From assembly GCA_025449115.1 (NCBI GenBank), contig JAHLKC010000049.1, positions 124,001 to 188,000 of the forward strand: a DNA stretch of 64,000 nt, given 5' to 3'. Source of the stretch: Chytridium lagenaria. Its lineage: Eukaryota; Chytridiomycota; Chytridiomycetes; Chytridiales; Chytridiaceae. Of the stretch, positions 21,467 through 32,644 are shown one piece after another. How positions within the stretch are numbered: position 1 is the stretch's first letter; each line of letters begins with the position of its first letter. Position numbers and translations under genes: made by a program. Under the pieces are notes generated by a model, which saw nothing but the letters and a program-made list of their open reading frames with translations, had not been told where the DNA came from and made no database searches.

Positions 21467-24056
21467 ATGATGACAAGGTCAAATGCAGCAGACGACGACC
21501 AGGTCTCAACAAGGACGAAATCCACGAAGTCAGCGAAATCAGTAAGGACTAAGAAGAAAAGAAGTAGTCGCAAGAGCAAGTCATCGCAGCTGAGCGATAG
21601 GGAACCAAAGGAGGATAAACCATCTCTAGAGTCTATCGAAAAGCCTGCTGAAGAAAACCCATTTCAGTGCTTAGATAGGAAGAAGGAAGACTTTGAGAAC
21701 AGCATCATCGCCGTTCATGTCGCAAAGGCTGATGCTTTAGTTCCCGAAACGACCGTCTTAAATCCCGCAATTAAAGTACATTTTATCGGTAAAACTTAGT
21801 CGCCAGAGAACACTGTTCATGACATTTCAGACGTTGCAACGGGGACACATGTCATTAAAAAGAATCCAAGAACCCCCGCGACGACTTTTCATGAAACACC
21901 AGCCTGCGATTTCATTCCCCCATTATGACACACGTACGTAGTCTCTTTAAAGACGTTTTAACATTCCGCAGCCGTTCAGCTTGCAAAAGCAACGGACAAC
22001 CGCGCCAGTGTGGAAACGAAACTCTGGTGTTTAACGTCGAATATCTTCATGTCGTCCGTAAAAACATTGTGGCGATTTTCGAGCTATTGATATGAATTCA
22101 TGCAAGCCTGAAACCGATGGGTAATGTGTGCTTTCTCTTGCAAACCTTTTGACATCAGCAAAGATGGCATAAAATTGCGTGGGCGTTCTTACAACTCATT
22201 GGATCGAATGGGCAATGCAATACAGAGACAACGGCGAGGTTGCAATTGTATAGCTACCAAACGCGAGTTCCGACTAAACTGTCGCATGACCCTACTGAGG
22301 TTTTTCGAAACTTTTGTGGGCAACGAAGGAAGAAATATCCGGCTACACTGTAAGAAATGAAAAAATTGGATTTAACGGTGTAGATATGTGAATGTGAAAG
22401 CGAGACCAGGGATGGTGCTGCAGGAAGTGGCGTATCGGCCAGTATTGCCATTACATAGGGAAGTTGGGAAGCTTGGTTTTGATGAGGTGACTGTTGCCGG
22501 TGCTGAGTGGGTTTTTAACACGAAACAGCTTATGGACGAATTTTTGGCGGATAAAAGTATATTTATATCAAATAATAACTTATCTACAAGGGTTAATGAG
22601 ACGGTATACCAACACAAAATTCGTGTTATTTAAGTGTTTAATAGCCAAGATGGAAGAGAGTTCCAGGCGAAACATGCCATATACCGAACAAACTCCAGTA
22701 TCAGTTTGACTCTGGCTCACAGTAAGCTTCCTTAAATCCTTTACGTAATCTAAGTTTATTAATAGGGGTTGTTTGTCATGCTCGTTCTCCAAAAGCGGTC
22801 TATTCCTTGCGACTTCCGTAGTTGAATCGAATATCAATATTATAAAAATATTTTGAAATATTCCATGGGAACCGGCTTTGTTACCTTCGTGGCCATCAAG
22901 GCTTAATCTACGACCTAGAGTGGGCTCCAGATAGAGAGTACGACATGTTTTGATATTAAAACTGATTTCTACAGTGAACTCCTCTCATCATCAGCAGACG
23001 GAAGCGCTCGAATATGGAGTCAAGCCGGTGAACGCACATTTATCCAAAAAGGTGCTATTCTCCAAAGCGGGCACATCTATTGCAGTGCCTTCCATTCCAT
23101 GTATCGATTAACTCAGATCATTGCGACGGGGGGTGATGATGGAAATATAAGGATATGGAGGGTGAAAGGATTTGTGGGGGATAGTTTAATCAACTTACAA
23201 CAAGTGTGTGCTGGTCATACGAGAGCTGTCAATGCGATTGTGTTCGATCCGGATGGCACAAAGATGTTTTCAGCGAGTTCGGATAAGAGTGTGAGGGTTT
23301 GGACTTGTCGAATTGGACAGACTACAGATTTTACTTCGTTCGTTTGCGTAAAAGCAATTGATTTTCATGGGGTAAAAGTCCACGACATATTTAATACTGA
23401 CAATAATGAATTAGATTGGACCTGTAACTGGGTTGAAGATGCATCATACTGGCCGAAAAGTCCTTTTAAACTTCAGTGAAGAAAAGATGCAGACTTTAGA
23501 CACCCGCGTGTATCGAACCGTCACAGATTTCAAATTCCCGTTCCAAGGCGGGTCGCACAGTCCCTCACCTACTTTGCTACAAAGTAAATCCAGACCTTAT
23601 CTTATACGTGGAGCGTTTTCATGTTGCGGACAGTTTACGTTTTGTGGAACAAGTGATGGATATGTTGTAGTGTGGAAGACAGATTCAGGAGGCCAGCCGC
23701 TTGCTACGATTAGTACGAATTCTCTAGCGCCTATATCAAGTGTGGCGTTCCATCCGAAAGATAATTATGTGGCTGCTGCGAGTGTTGGATTGAAATGCCC
23801 GGTGTCGGTTTACGTCTGGGATACTGATGGGAATGATGTGGTGAGTCGCGTCCGAGACGACAACGACTAATTTTACCCGTAGTTACAGGATATTGTTATG
23901 CAGAAACGTGAGGCAAAAGTTGAATTTAAAGTTGTTGAAAAATATGTCGAGGAGTTTAAAAATGATTATGAGGATAAGAAGTATCGACTTCCACCGTCAA
24001 GGCAGGCCCAATTGTCGGCGTATAAGGGATTAGGCAAGGAGATGACAATTGAGTAG
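21467..24056 (+). CDS. AHI1: Jouberin (AHI1) homologue, ciliary transition-zone WD-repeat protein
   Basis: Jouberin is a transition-zone and basal-body protein needed for cilium formation. The order of elements matches the animal protein. There is a Lys/Ser-rich N-terminal region (SVRTKKKRSSRKSKSS), then a C2-like segment with AIKVHFI, HDISDVATGTHV and CDFIPPL (about 21765-21925). PFSLQKQRTTAPVWKR and VRKNIVAIFELL (about 21972-22095) mirror its 'PEWEEQ...FFEIL' part. A linker WKRVPGETCHIPNKL (about 22650-22700) is almost diagnostic. WD repeats follow: RGHQGLIYDLEWAPD, LLSSSADGSARIW, IATGGDDGNIRIWR, MFSASSDKSVRVWT and FCGTSDGYVVVWK. It ends KYRLPPSRQAQ and GLGKEMTIE. The SH3 domain of the vertebrate protein is absent. 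Several exons carry single-base frame breaks. The first ATG in frame is at 21467. Confidence 0.88.
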
Positions 24057-24197
24057 CCTTTGATATTCGAAGATAGACGCTGGCTCGTCTTGTGTTTTGT
24101 AAATAAAAGAAAAGAAAAGAAAAAAAAAGAGCATTTGCCAGGGTTCGGCTGAAAGTGTGGAGTTCAAGTTCTACTCAAACACAACCAAAAAGAAACA

Positions 24198-24239
24198 ATG
24201 AAATTCGGACTCAGACAAAATACTGACAATTCTCGATGA
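24198..24239 (+). other. 13-codon upstream ORF overlapping the next start codon
   Basis: ATG at 24198 opens a 13-codon frame (MKFGLRQ...) whose TGA at 24237-24239 overlaps the ATG of the following gene at 24236 as ATGA. If the transcript includes it, reinitiation would control translation of the HEAT-type protein. Alternatively it is the true N terminus displaced by one of the many indels. Confidence 0.4.
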
Positions 24240-27200
24240 ACAAACCTCGAGAGCACAACATCTTCTTCACCATCCCTCCAGCCGACAGGCCAGTGGTAGC
24301 GAGATGGCTATCAGATGTCCGCAAGTTTTTCTCAACAACCGGAGCTCCAGCAGCCGACCTCAACCGTTACTTCCACTCCATTTCAACAGGAACTCAGCCA
24401 CTCCTCTCTTCTCATCAATTAAAGGATGCAGACCTGAATCATGTTGATGATCTCCTTGAAGGCATGACAGTACATTACTCCGTTCATTTGACGTCAGTAT
24501 TGGGACATTATAGTGAAGAAATCAGAGTGAATTCGGTGTTTTTGTTGTTTGAGTTGGCTTGTATTTTTGATAAGAGGGCAGGAGAATTGAGGAAGAAGCT
24601 TGGAAAGATTACGTTGGGGTTTCAAACCGATGATAAAGGTATAAGTTTTTTTCAGATAATCCTAGCTTATAAATACAGGGTTTCATACATCCGTGCATGA
24701 ACTCTTCCATTACATCGGTCCGGCATTGAGTTCTATGGCCATTGCTCTCGTTGCTGGCCTTGAATGCTTTTTCACCTGCGTTGACTGGACGGTCCGCGGA
24801 ATCTGCATATCTGCGCTAACTAGAACTGTTTACGAAAACGAGAAAGTGTTTTTGGAGGAAGATCATCGTATGTTTTCTAGCAGACTCTTTATCCCAATGA
24901 TATAATCGTTAAATCCATAATAGTGACGGCGATTTACAATTTATTCTTTTCTTTGGGATCTATTCCGCTGATCTCAAAGATATTTCCGGATCGGATTGTG
25001 ATAATTAAGGTCTGTAGTCGGAGGATGTTTGTGTTTAATGATAAGATAGGCTTTGGGACTTCTTTCTGGATTGTATGCTACAGCAGATTTGACCTTGACA
25101 GCCAGTATTATTCATAGTCTGCTACGTTTGAAAGACAAGGTTTGCCTCTTTGAATTACTGATTCTTATATTGTCAGACTTCTATGGAAGTTGAGGCGTTG
25201 AAAAGCACTTTGAAGAAAATATACGAGAAGCTCAGTGAAGCTGCGTCACTGCCCCCGACAGTTGGCAAGCGGAGATGGCAAATCATCAAGTATATTATTA
25301 TTTTGCCTTTAAGTAACCTTGCTCAGCGATTGGTTTCAACACCTTTCTTAATCTGTTGAGCCCGAACGATGAAGACTCATATGATCTACTTCCGTGGTCG
25401 CTGGAGACATTTACTCTAGCTATCGGAGCGACTCCATCCGACGACAGGTCCAAACGCGTCTTATCCCGTGAATACCTTCCCTTGACCGATTTCATTAAAT
25501 CCCTCTCAAACCACTTCCGCGCAACCCCTGCTCTAGTCCGCTACGGCGCCTGCATCTCTCTGCACGCATCTCTAACAGTCTGCCCATCCCTTGTTCAATC
25601 CAACAAATCCATTCTCACATTCATCATCTCGGGTGTTCTGGACACTGATTACCTTTCGTCATTTCTTTACCTTACCATGCTTGAAACCTTCTGTGCCAGT
25701 TTTTCGAAAGCAAATATCAAGGAAATGGTTTCAAAACTCAGACACGAATTGACAGGACGGCTAGACTATGATGTCTTGTACGGGACGTTTGATACGTTTA
25801 AGACTACGGAGGTTCGACTTGCGGATATATTGGATAAGGCGGTTGAAGTCGCGCCTCCGCTTGCCCCCAAACTACTGCATAAACTCATTAATTCTCTCGA
25901 GTTTCTCGCAAAAACTGCAAAGTTGCGGCAAATGGAGCTTGTGAGGTTATGGAGTCGGAAGATAGAGAAGGTTTTGGACGGCGATTAAGGTGAAATCCTG
26001 ATTTTTTTTTTATAGTTCGATACGTATACTATGCAGACTCTTGTACCTATGTTGAATGATGATGATGATGAGATACGGTTGAAGACTGTAAGGGTTTTGA
26101 AGTCTTTGATGCCTAGTTTCGGTACGGCTTCACCGACGGATATAACCTTCATTTGGTCTTATTTTCTGCGCATTTAAACCTGAAGACAAAGACGGTAAGT
26201 CCTAAATTATTTAATGGTAGTGATTAATAGTAATAGGGTATGCTTGCTGAAATTCTGGGTTTGGTGACAATGTTTCCTATCGATCGTCTGAGCGACGATT
26301 TGAGGGAAGAGGTAAGCATTGCCGTATACGACGAGACTAATTCAATTTAGCTACTTAACACACATATTCGACTCGCTTTTCATAAAGATCCCGGCATAAG
26401 ATCTCAAGTCTACGAGCATATTGGGTCTTCTATTAGCTTTTGGAAAGCCAGCTCCCTCTTCAACGCCGCGCTGGGGATTCTCTTCCTAGGTCTCGGCGAT
26501 CAAAGCACACAATGGTATACAAGTAGTACCTCATTGTAACCTAACACCTCCCAGCGCGACCCTCGCAGCCGACAATCTTTGCAAAATGCTGAGCGGCAGT
26601 AAATTCGAGAGCCTCGTGATTCCTCTAGGTATATTTAGAGACACTCTTACAGGTCCTCTTCCCGGCGTCATCAAAGGCTACGACGATCTCGCCAATTTTA
26701 TCGAAAAAAACCGTTCCGATTTAGAAGAACTCGTTGACGCCATTACGCATGAAGCAAACGTGGATGAATTTTGGAGTTTCTTTTTGGAGGATGCGCCTGA
26801 TAATCAACTTGTAAGGCCGGATGACTATAGTTATGTTAGAAATTTTATTCATATGCCGTTTTGGATATCGATTTTGTTGACGAAATTGAGCGTACCGCCT
26901 CCACCGGCTGCGGTGAGTCGACTGTCTTTTTTTTGTAAGCTGATGAAGTATAGGGAAGTGAGGCTACCCGGCGGAATGTCATGCCGATTACTCCGGCTAA
27001 TAAGAGGAGGTTTATTACGGGATTTCTTATCTGTTTATTACCTACGTGTGGAATGCCTGATCCATCATTTAGGAGGTACACTATCTGTGTTTAGGTCAGT
27101 TAACGTTTCAATTCAGAGCCGCGTGTTTGTCAGCGGTGTATTGCTGTTTTCGCCAGGGAGCAGTTCAGGCTGGAATCATGAGAGGCCTCTTAGATTACGT

Positions 27201-30200
27201 TAGTCAACAAATGATCGGTCATAAACAATGGACGTACCAATTGTAAGCGTTGTTCGTCACCGCCCATTTAATTTTAAAAAAAAAGGTCATCACTCGATAT
27301 ATTATCATTTTTGGTCCGCATCAAGCTACCAGGCGTCAGCCCCGCTATTCTTCTTCAATACCTCGATCTCGCCCTTGACGTTGCGTTCAACTCCCCAAGC
27401 TCTATCGTGAAAGTCGGAGCCTTAGAATTAATCGAAGTCTTTCTCCTTGTTTTCCCAAGTGGTGTTGGCACCAAATTACAAGATATTCGAGATGTTGTTA
27501 GGGCTCTTATTGTCGATGCCGAGCCTGACGTGGTGACTTGTGCGTGTAGAGTGTATCCGCTGGTGTTTCGATGTGTTTCCAATAATAACACAAAGGAGTT
27601 TCATGACTATTTGAGGAATGAGATTCAAGTTATTCAGAGAGGAGGGTTGGAGGCTGCGTCAGATCCGCTGATCTCTGGGCTATCGAGAGAAGAGATCGAG
27701 CGTGAGTTTAATTCTTAGCGGATTAGAATGTTGTTTTGAAGAATAGCTAAGACTTTGTTTCTTTTTTTTTAAGGCGTCTTGTGTCTTAGCATTCGTTCTC
27801 TTGGGTCAATTTCCTCAAGCTCCTCTGCGTACATGATCGTTCAAGAACTCTTACGTCTAATCAAATCCGACTCTTCATCTGTTCGTCTTTCAGCGCTATG
27901 CTCTATATTCGCCCAAATGCACTTTTTGGACCACGTCGAAAGCTCAACAATACTTTGGATCATTCTCCCTCTCTATGCAGACGCGTCCAACGTTGTGCGG
28001 ATGGTGTTCTCAAAATTCCTTCGCAAAGTCCCTACTGTTATCGAATCTGTCACGAAAGTGTTGCCGGCCCATCCAGATGACAGCTTTATTATGAACTCAA
28101 CGTGGGTGTAGCTTTACATTGCCATGGCTAAGGATGCTTAGAACATTAGAAGAGCTTTTGCTGGACGGTGCGTTGATATATGCCGGCAGCAAGAATTTGG
28201 GGGATATCATATATGATCTCTATGAATCAATACCGCAGACCGACTTAAGCGAGCTTGTAAGTTAGATATCTGACATAACTTACCTTTTTTAGCCTCTTGA
28301 AGACACTGGATTCCATCTCCCAAGAATCTCAGAAAAGCTTTTAGCAAATTTAAAACTCTTGGAAAGGAGCTAACTGTATTATTCCGTCAATGAACATCAG
28401 CGAAGTTCTGTATCATCTTCAGGAAATGCAGAAAAACACAATGTTGCAGGTGAACTTTTATGTTTATAACATTTGACAAGAGCCAGGCGAATGCTATTTT
28501 GGTGATCTCTGAACTTGCCTGCGTACATGAAGCTATTCAAGGAGACATGCTTGATCTTTTGATATCATATTTGAACCATGATTGACGGCCGACAATACTC
28601 GAGTCATCGAGGCCTCTATTTTAGGTTTAAAAAAATATATCCGGTACATACTCATATTAATCAATTTACTAACACTGATTATAGAATATTCCCCTCCTGC
28701 GTTTAAACAAATTGTAACTAAAATAACGCACCAATTGTTGTTCATGAGGGAGACTTGATTGCGCCTCTATTATAGAGTTGAAGCAATTCGAGAGTTTTGT
28801 CCAAGCAAGGCGCCAGAGCTTTGCAAGAAATACATTCCGGTTATTCTCAGTGTTAGACAGCCGGCTAGGAAGCGGCTATATGCGATTTATCTGACAGGTA
28901 TAAACTCTTTAAAAGCTTAAAATTATCTTTACACGTTGCAGTCGAGCTTGGCATGATTTCTGGAGAGGATGAAATGACGCGTGTGCTCGATGCGATTCAA
29001 ATATTATGGACACTATTGATGATGAAGAGCTAAAAGAGAAGGTCTATGGATCTCTAAGTCGAATCATGAGTGTAATCGGAATCAAGCATGCGCTTTTTAG
29101 GAACCTTCTGGGGAACGCAAAGAAGGTTGAATTTTTAATTTACATTATAATCTGATTTTTTTCCTAGTCATTGAAAAACAAAGATCCTGTTATTCGATTG
29201 CGATCGCTATCCATCTTCCGTATCTTTGCGCGTCATCTGCCGGCAGAGGAGGCGATGAACTTCTGTTTCCTATTCCTTGCCGATTCTAATAGAGAGGTAA
29301 GTTATATATGTGTTCAAAAAGACTAACTGCGATATTTTAGGTTAGGAAGAAGGCGCGAGATGTTATAGCGTTGGAGGGCGTTCTTGATTTTGCTATACCT
29401 GGTCTTAAAGCGATACGGCCTAACATGGGGTCACGAAGGGTACTCTGATTTTTTAGTTCTTATTTTAATGGCCATTTATTTGTTTGATCAGGCGCTCATC
29501 CTTGAATCCTGTAAACTACCATCCATTCAGCGCCTTGGTGTCACTATTAACACAAACACTATTGAAGAGGTTTGTATCAACACAATTTCTGCTTTCGGAT
29601 AACATTTTCCAGGCGAAAATAGCTATTCCTTTGCAAAACGAGGACGCATTCAACATTAAATATTACTCATCTGATCGACGACGTAAATTCACGGAGCGAT
29701 ACGGTCTGGCGGAGAGCAAATTCGCGCGAACGATTCTACCGTTGACACAGTCCGTGATGGAATATGTTGAAGAAAAATCAGGCGTGTTGAAGAAATATTC
29801 ACCAGAGCTTCTAGCAAAGTACCAATGGGTACGTTCACATACAATCCGATTGGTTTCTTACGATAAACATGAAAGCTTCTCAATTTAGATGCTATTAGTA
29901 TTCTTCACGAGTGTATGAAACGTTTTCCTCAAGTTGCTGTAGACGCCATTCAATCTCTTCTCGAAGAAATTGAGACCGGTATTATACTAATCTAATATTT
30001 GCACGCTATAACCATTTTCAGTTGTCAAGGGAATCACTGACCTCGCACTGGATGATACTTTTGAAGAAGTTGGAGATATCGAAGCCGAGATCCATCTTAT
30101 TGACACCACGTCGAATCTTCTGTTTGCGTTTGACGGGCTCGACGAGAAAGTTCCAAGTTATGTGGATAGACTGCAAGCTATGATATTGTCGTGCAATACG

Positions 30201-31276
30201 AAAGCCGAGGCTGTTCGTGAGAGCTTGTATCTGGACTTGGAGAGCTCGTTTTATTTCTTTAACGAGTACATTGACGTGCCTATCGTCTCGGAGGAACAGT
30301 GAGGACTTCAGGCGTAAAAGAATGCTGAATTTTTCATTTAGATACGTGGCGCTAGAGAAGTATAAGGCGTCTACCCAGGAGGCGACTTTGGAGATGGTGA
30401 AATCTGGAAAGCTTGATAAACTATCAAGCCTAGACGCGCAGAAGGTTGAGATTAATGACGTTATTGACTTAAAGGTTTATTCTTTAATGGCTTTAAATTC
30501 TACTTATACTTTTGCTCTTAGAGTGAACAACTAAGGAAGTTGACGATCATAGCATTGCATTGCACTTCTGGATACGGGCTTTTCCACGCATTAACCCTTG
30601 GTATGAAATATCGGACTTTACGCACATGTCTAAATGCGCTTTTTGCTCAGCTTCTACGGACAATCGATTGGTTTCTTCGATACAATTTCTGGCTGATATG
30701 CTTGATAATGAGCATAGAGGAATTAGAATGGCATCTGTGGAAGCGATCACGACAATAACGAGAATCCAAATAGAGAATGCTGCAAAACCTGCACTTATGG
30801 CAAAGGTTGATGAGCAGGTGCATCAATTCTTGGATAGACTCAAGGGAGAGAGCAGCAACTCGCTTTACAGACGAGTAAGTTGGCTACCCTTGAAAGTGAT
30901 TCTGTGCTGGCCCTTCGCTAAACATCACAACTTAATTTAAAAACAGAGAGCGGATATCATCAATCTGATGGCACAGCTTGTTGTCTTTGTATCTGATCGA
31001 GGTTGCCGTATTGACGTCTTGGAGCAGCTAATTCGATTCTGGAAGGATCCAGATTCTGAAGTCAGGACCATTGCTATAAAGATGCTACAACATCTTGGAG
31101 AGTCTGGTCTCCCTGAGGTGATTGAAGGCTTCCGGATCGATTTAGACGACTTGATGGGACAACGTCCACCCGATATAATGAGAGAAGTTGCAGCCTTCCT
31201 CTCGAATCCGGATTACTGCGAAAAGGATCATCTGAACAGCTTATTGTCATGGCGGTTCGCCGAAGGGAGGATCTGA
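24236..31276 (+). CDS. Very large HEAT/ARM-type helical repeat protein, family unassigned
   Basis: More than twenty exons, joined by introns of about 40-70 bp, encode a protein I estimate at 1,900 residues or more. It begins MNKPREHNIFFTIPPADRP and is built throughout of paired amphipathic helices with HEAT-like turns. Examples are DWTVRGICISALTRTVYEN (about 24780), DDDDEIRLKTVRVLKSLMP (about 26055), DAEPDVVTCACRVYPLV (about 27510), DPVIRLRSLSIFRIFARHLP (about 29185), DSNREVRKKARDVIALEG (about 29285) and DPDSEVRTIAIKMLQHLGESG (about 31050). It ends LLSWRFAEGRI. No enzyme motif, transmembrane segment or zinc site is visible. Maestro-type HEAT proteins and other giant scaffolds are possible relatives, but I cannot assign it. 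The stop is 11 bp from the stop of the convergent uL11m gene. Exon boundaries are approximate, with frame breaks around 26930-27200 and 30540-30640. Confidence 0.6.
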
Positions 31277-31287
31277 AGATGAAATGT

Positions 31288-31779
31288 TTAATAAGTTACG
31301 TTTATTCCCATATTCTTGGCTTGTGCAAGAACCCTGGAGCTCATGGCTTCCAGAGTAGTGTCCTCGTTTCCGGGATCCGTGACCTTGATGGATGCGATCT
31401 CGTAAATGTGCTTCAGGCTCAACTCTCCAACAACAGTGTGACCCGGTCTTGATGATCCCTTTTCCAGTCCAGAAGCTTGAAGTAAGAGCCAACTTGTTGG
31501 GGGGATTTGACGGCGAATGTGAAGCTTCTGTCTGGTTTGACGGTGATGAGGACTCGAACAGGTGTGTTGGGCACAAAGTGCTTTGTTCGGTCGTCTGCAA
31601 AAAAGAAACCAACAGTTAATTCTCTATATAAAATCCAGAGACAGCTAGCAGTTAACTTAACTGAATTGCTTGCAGAAGTCCATACTCTTTACACCACGCT
31701 GTCCGAGGGCGGGTCCAACGGGTGGCGACGGTGATGCCTTGCCTGCAGGCACAAGAAGGCGGACGAGTGAAGTCGACAT
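31288..31779 (-). CDS. MRPL11: Mitochondrial large ribosomal subunit protein uL11m
   Basis: Component of the L7/L12 stalk base of the mitochondrial ribosome, binding the GTPase-associated rRNA. The N-terminal exon reads [20 protein letters not shown] followed by [14 protein letters not shown], the classic L11 proline-rich helix region (31660-31770). The second exon gives [21 protein letters not shown], then [14 protein letters not shown] and [18 protein letters not shown]. It ends GINVTY at a TAA (31288-31290). About 145 residues is normal for the family. The ATG is 31777-31779. One frame break lies near 31500. The PAGKASP form and divergence from cytosolic uL11 favour the mitochondrial or bacterial type. 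Confidence 0.92.
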
Positions 31780-32071
31780 GGTTTCGTGTGTGAAAAAAAG
31801 GATCAAAAATCTTCAACTTGGTTCTTTATTACTAAAAAGTACTTTTCGAATACAATCTCCATGCTGCTTTTTCCTTTCCAAAACAATCAAACTACCACCG
31901 GTGAAATACCGTTAGCACACTGCTAGCGTACGAGGTTTCCAAAGTCAGTGTTAGCCGATAACCTTTGTCGTCAGCGGTATTTTTGGGAATGTTGAAAGGG
32001 GTGAGGTGGATGAGTGAAGGGATTGTCACCGTTTGAAATTTCAATTTCTTGCAAAAAGCATCAACTGGAAA
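31780..32071. promoter_or_regulatory. Divergent promoter region uL11m / V-ATPase e
   Basis: About 290 bp between two diverging start codons. It is the widest of the head-to-head gaps here. No TATA box or other clear element is recognised. Both promoters should lie within it. Confidence 0.4.
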
Positions 32072-32443
32072 ATGGTGGCCATCCTCATCTCGTTCCTCGT
32101 CTTCCTGTTCCTCGGTGTGGGAGGTTTCTTTGCGATTCCAAAGAGCGCTGACCAGCTGTACGTCAAACGCTTGAATTCGCTTTATGTGCCTGTACTGGTT
32201 GTTCTAACCTTCTGATTACAAACAGCGTCTACAGGACAAGCCTTGTGTTGACGATTGTCTGTTGTTGGACAATGTCAGTGCCTTTCGACTTTTCTTGTGT
32301 ATATGGTTTTTGGATGCTGATCAATCCTTGGTTGTCTTTTACACAGGTGGGCCGTCACATACCTCGCGCAGATCAACCCGCTCATCGTCCCCGAACGTTC
32401 ATGGGCAAGGCACTCTGAGAAGCCCTCCCATGGTGCCCACTAA
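32072..32443 (+). CDS. VMA9: V-type proton ATPase subunit e
   Basis: Small hydrophobic subunit of the V0 sector, which acidifies vacuoles and the Golgi. Three exons can be spliced exactly: 32072-32157, 32226-32273 and 32347-32443, with GT-AG introns of 68 and 73 bp. The product has two membrane segments, FLVFLFLGVGGFF and LVLTIVCCW plus TYLAQ, with the family phrases FFAIPKS, VYRTSLVLT and QINPLI between and after them. About 76 residues agrees with yeast Vma9 (73). The start is the ATG at 32072. This is one of the few genes here with no frame break. Confidence 0.9.
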
Positions 32444-32644
32444 GTACGCTCCGTCAAAACCGCCACCGTCACCCACACCACCTTATCCCATCAGCTACTT
32501 TAAATACACACACCCCCAACAGGAAGCGATGCCTTCCGCCCTGTTCAAATGCCCGTGTTTTCATTTATATCAATACAAATGTGCCTGTTCAAACTACACT
32601 GAAAAGCTCATCTGTACCACATTGTTGCATACCCATTTAGCAAA

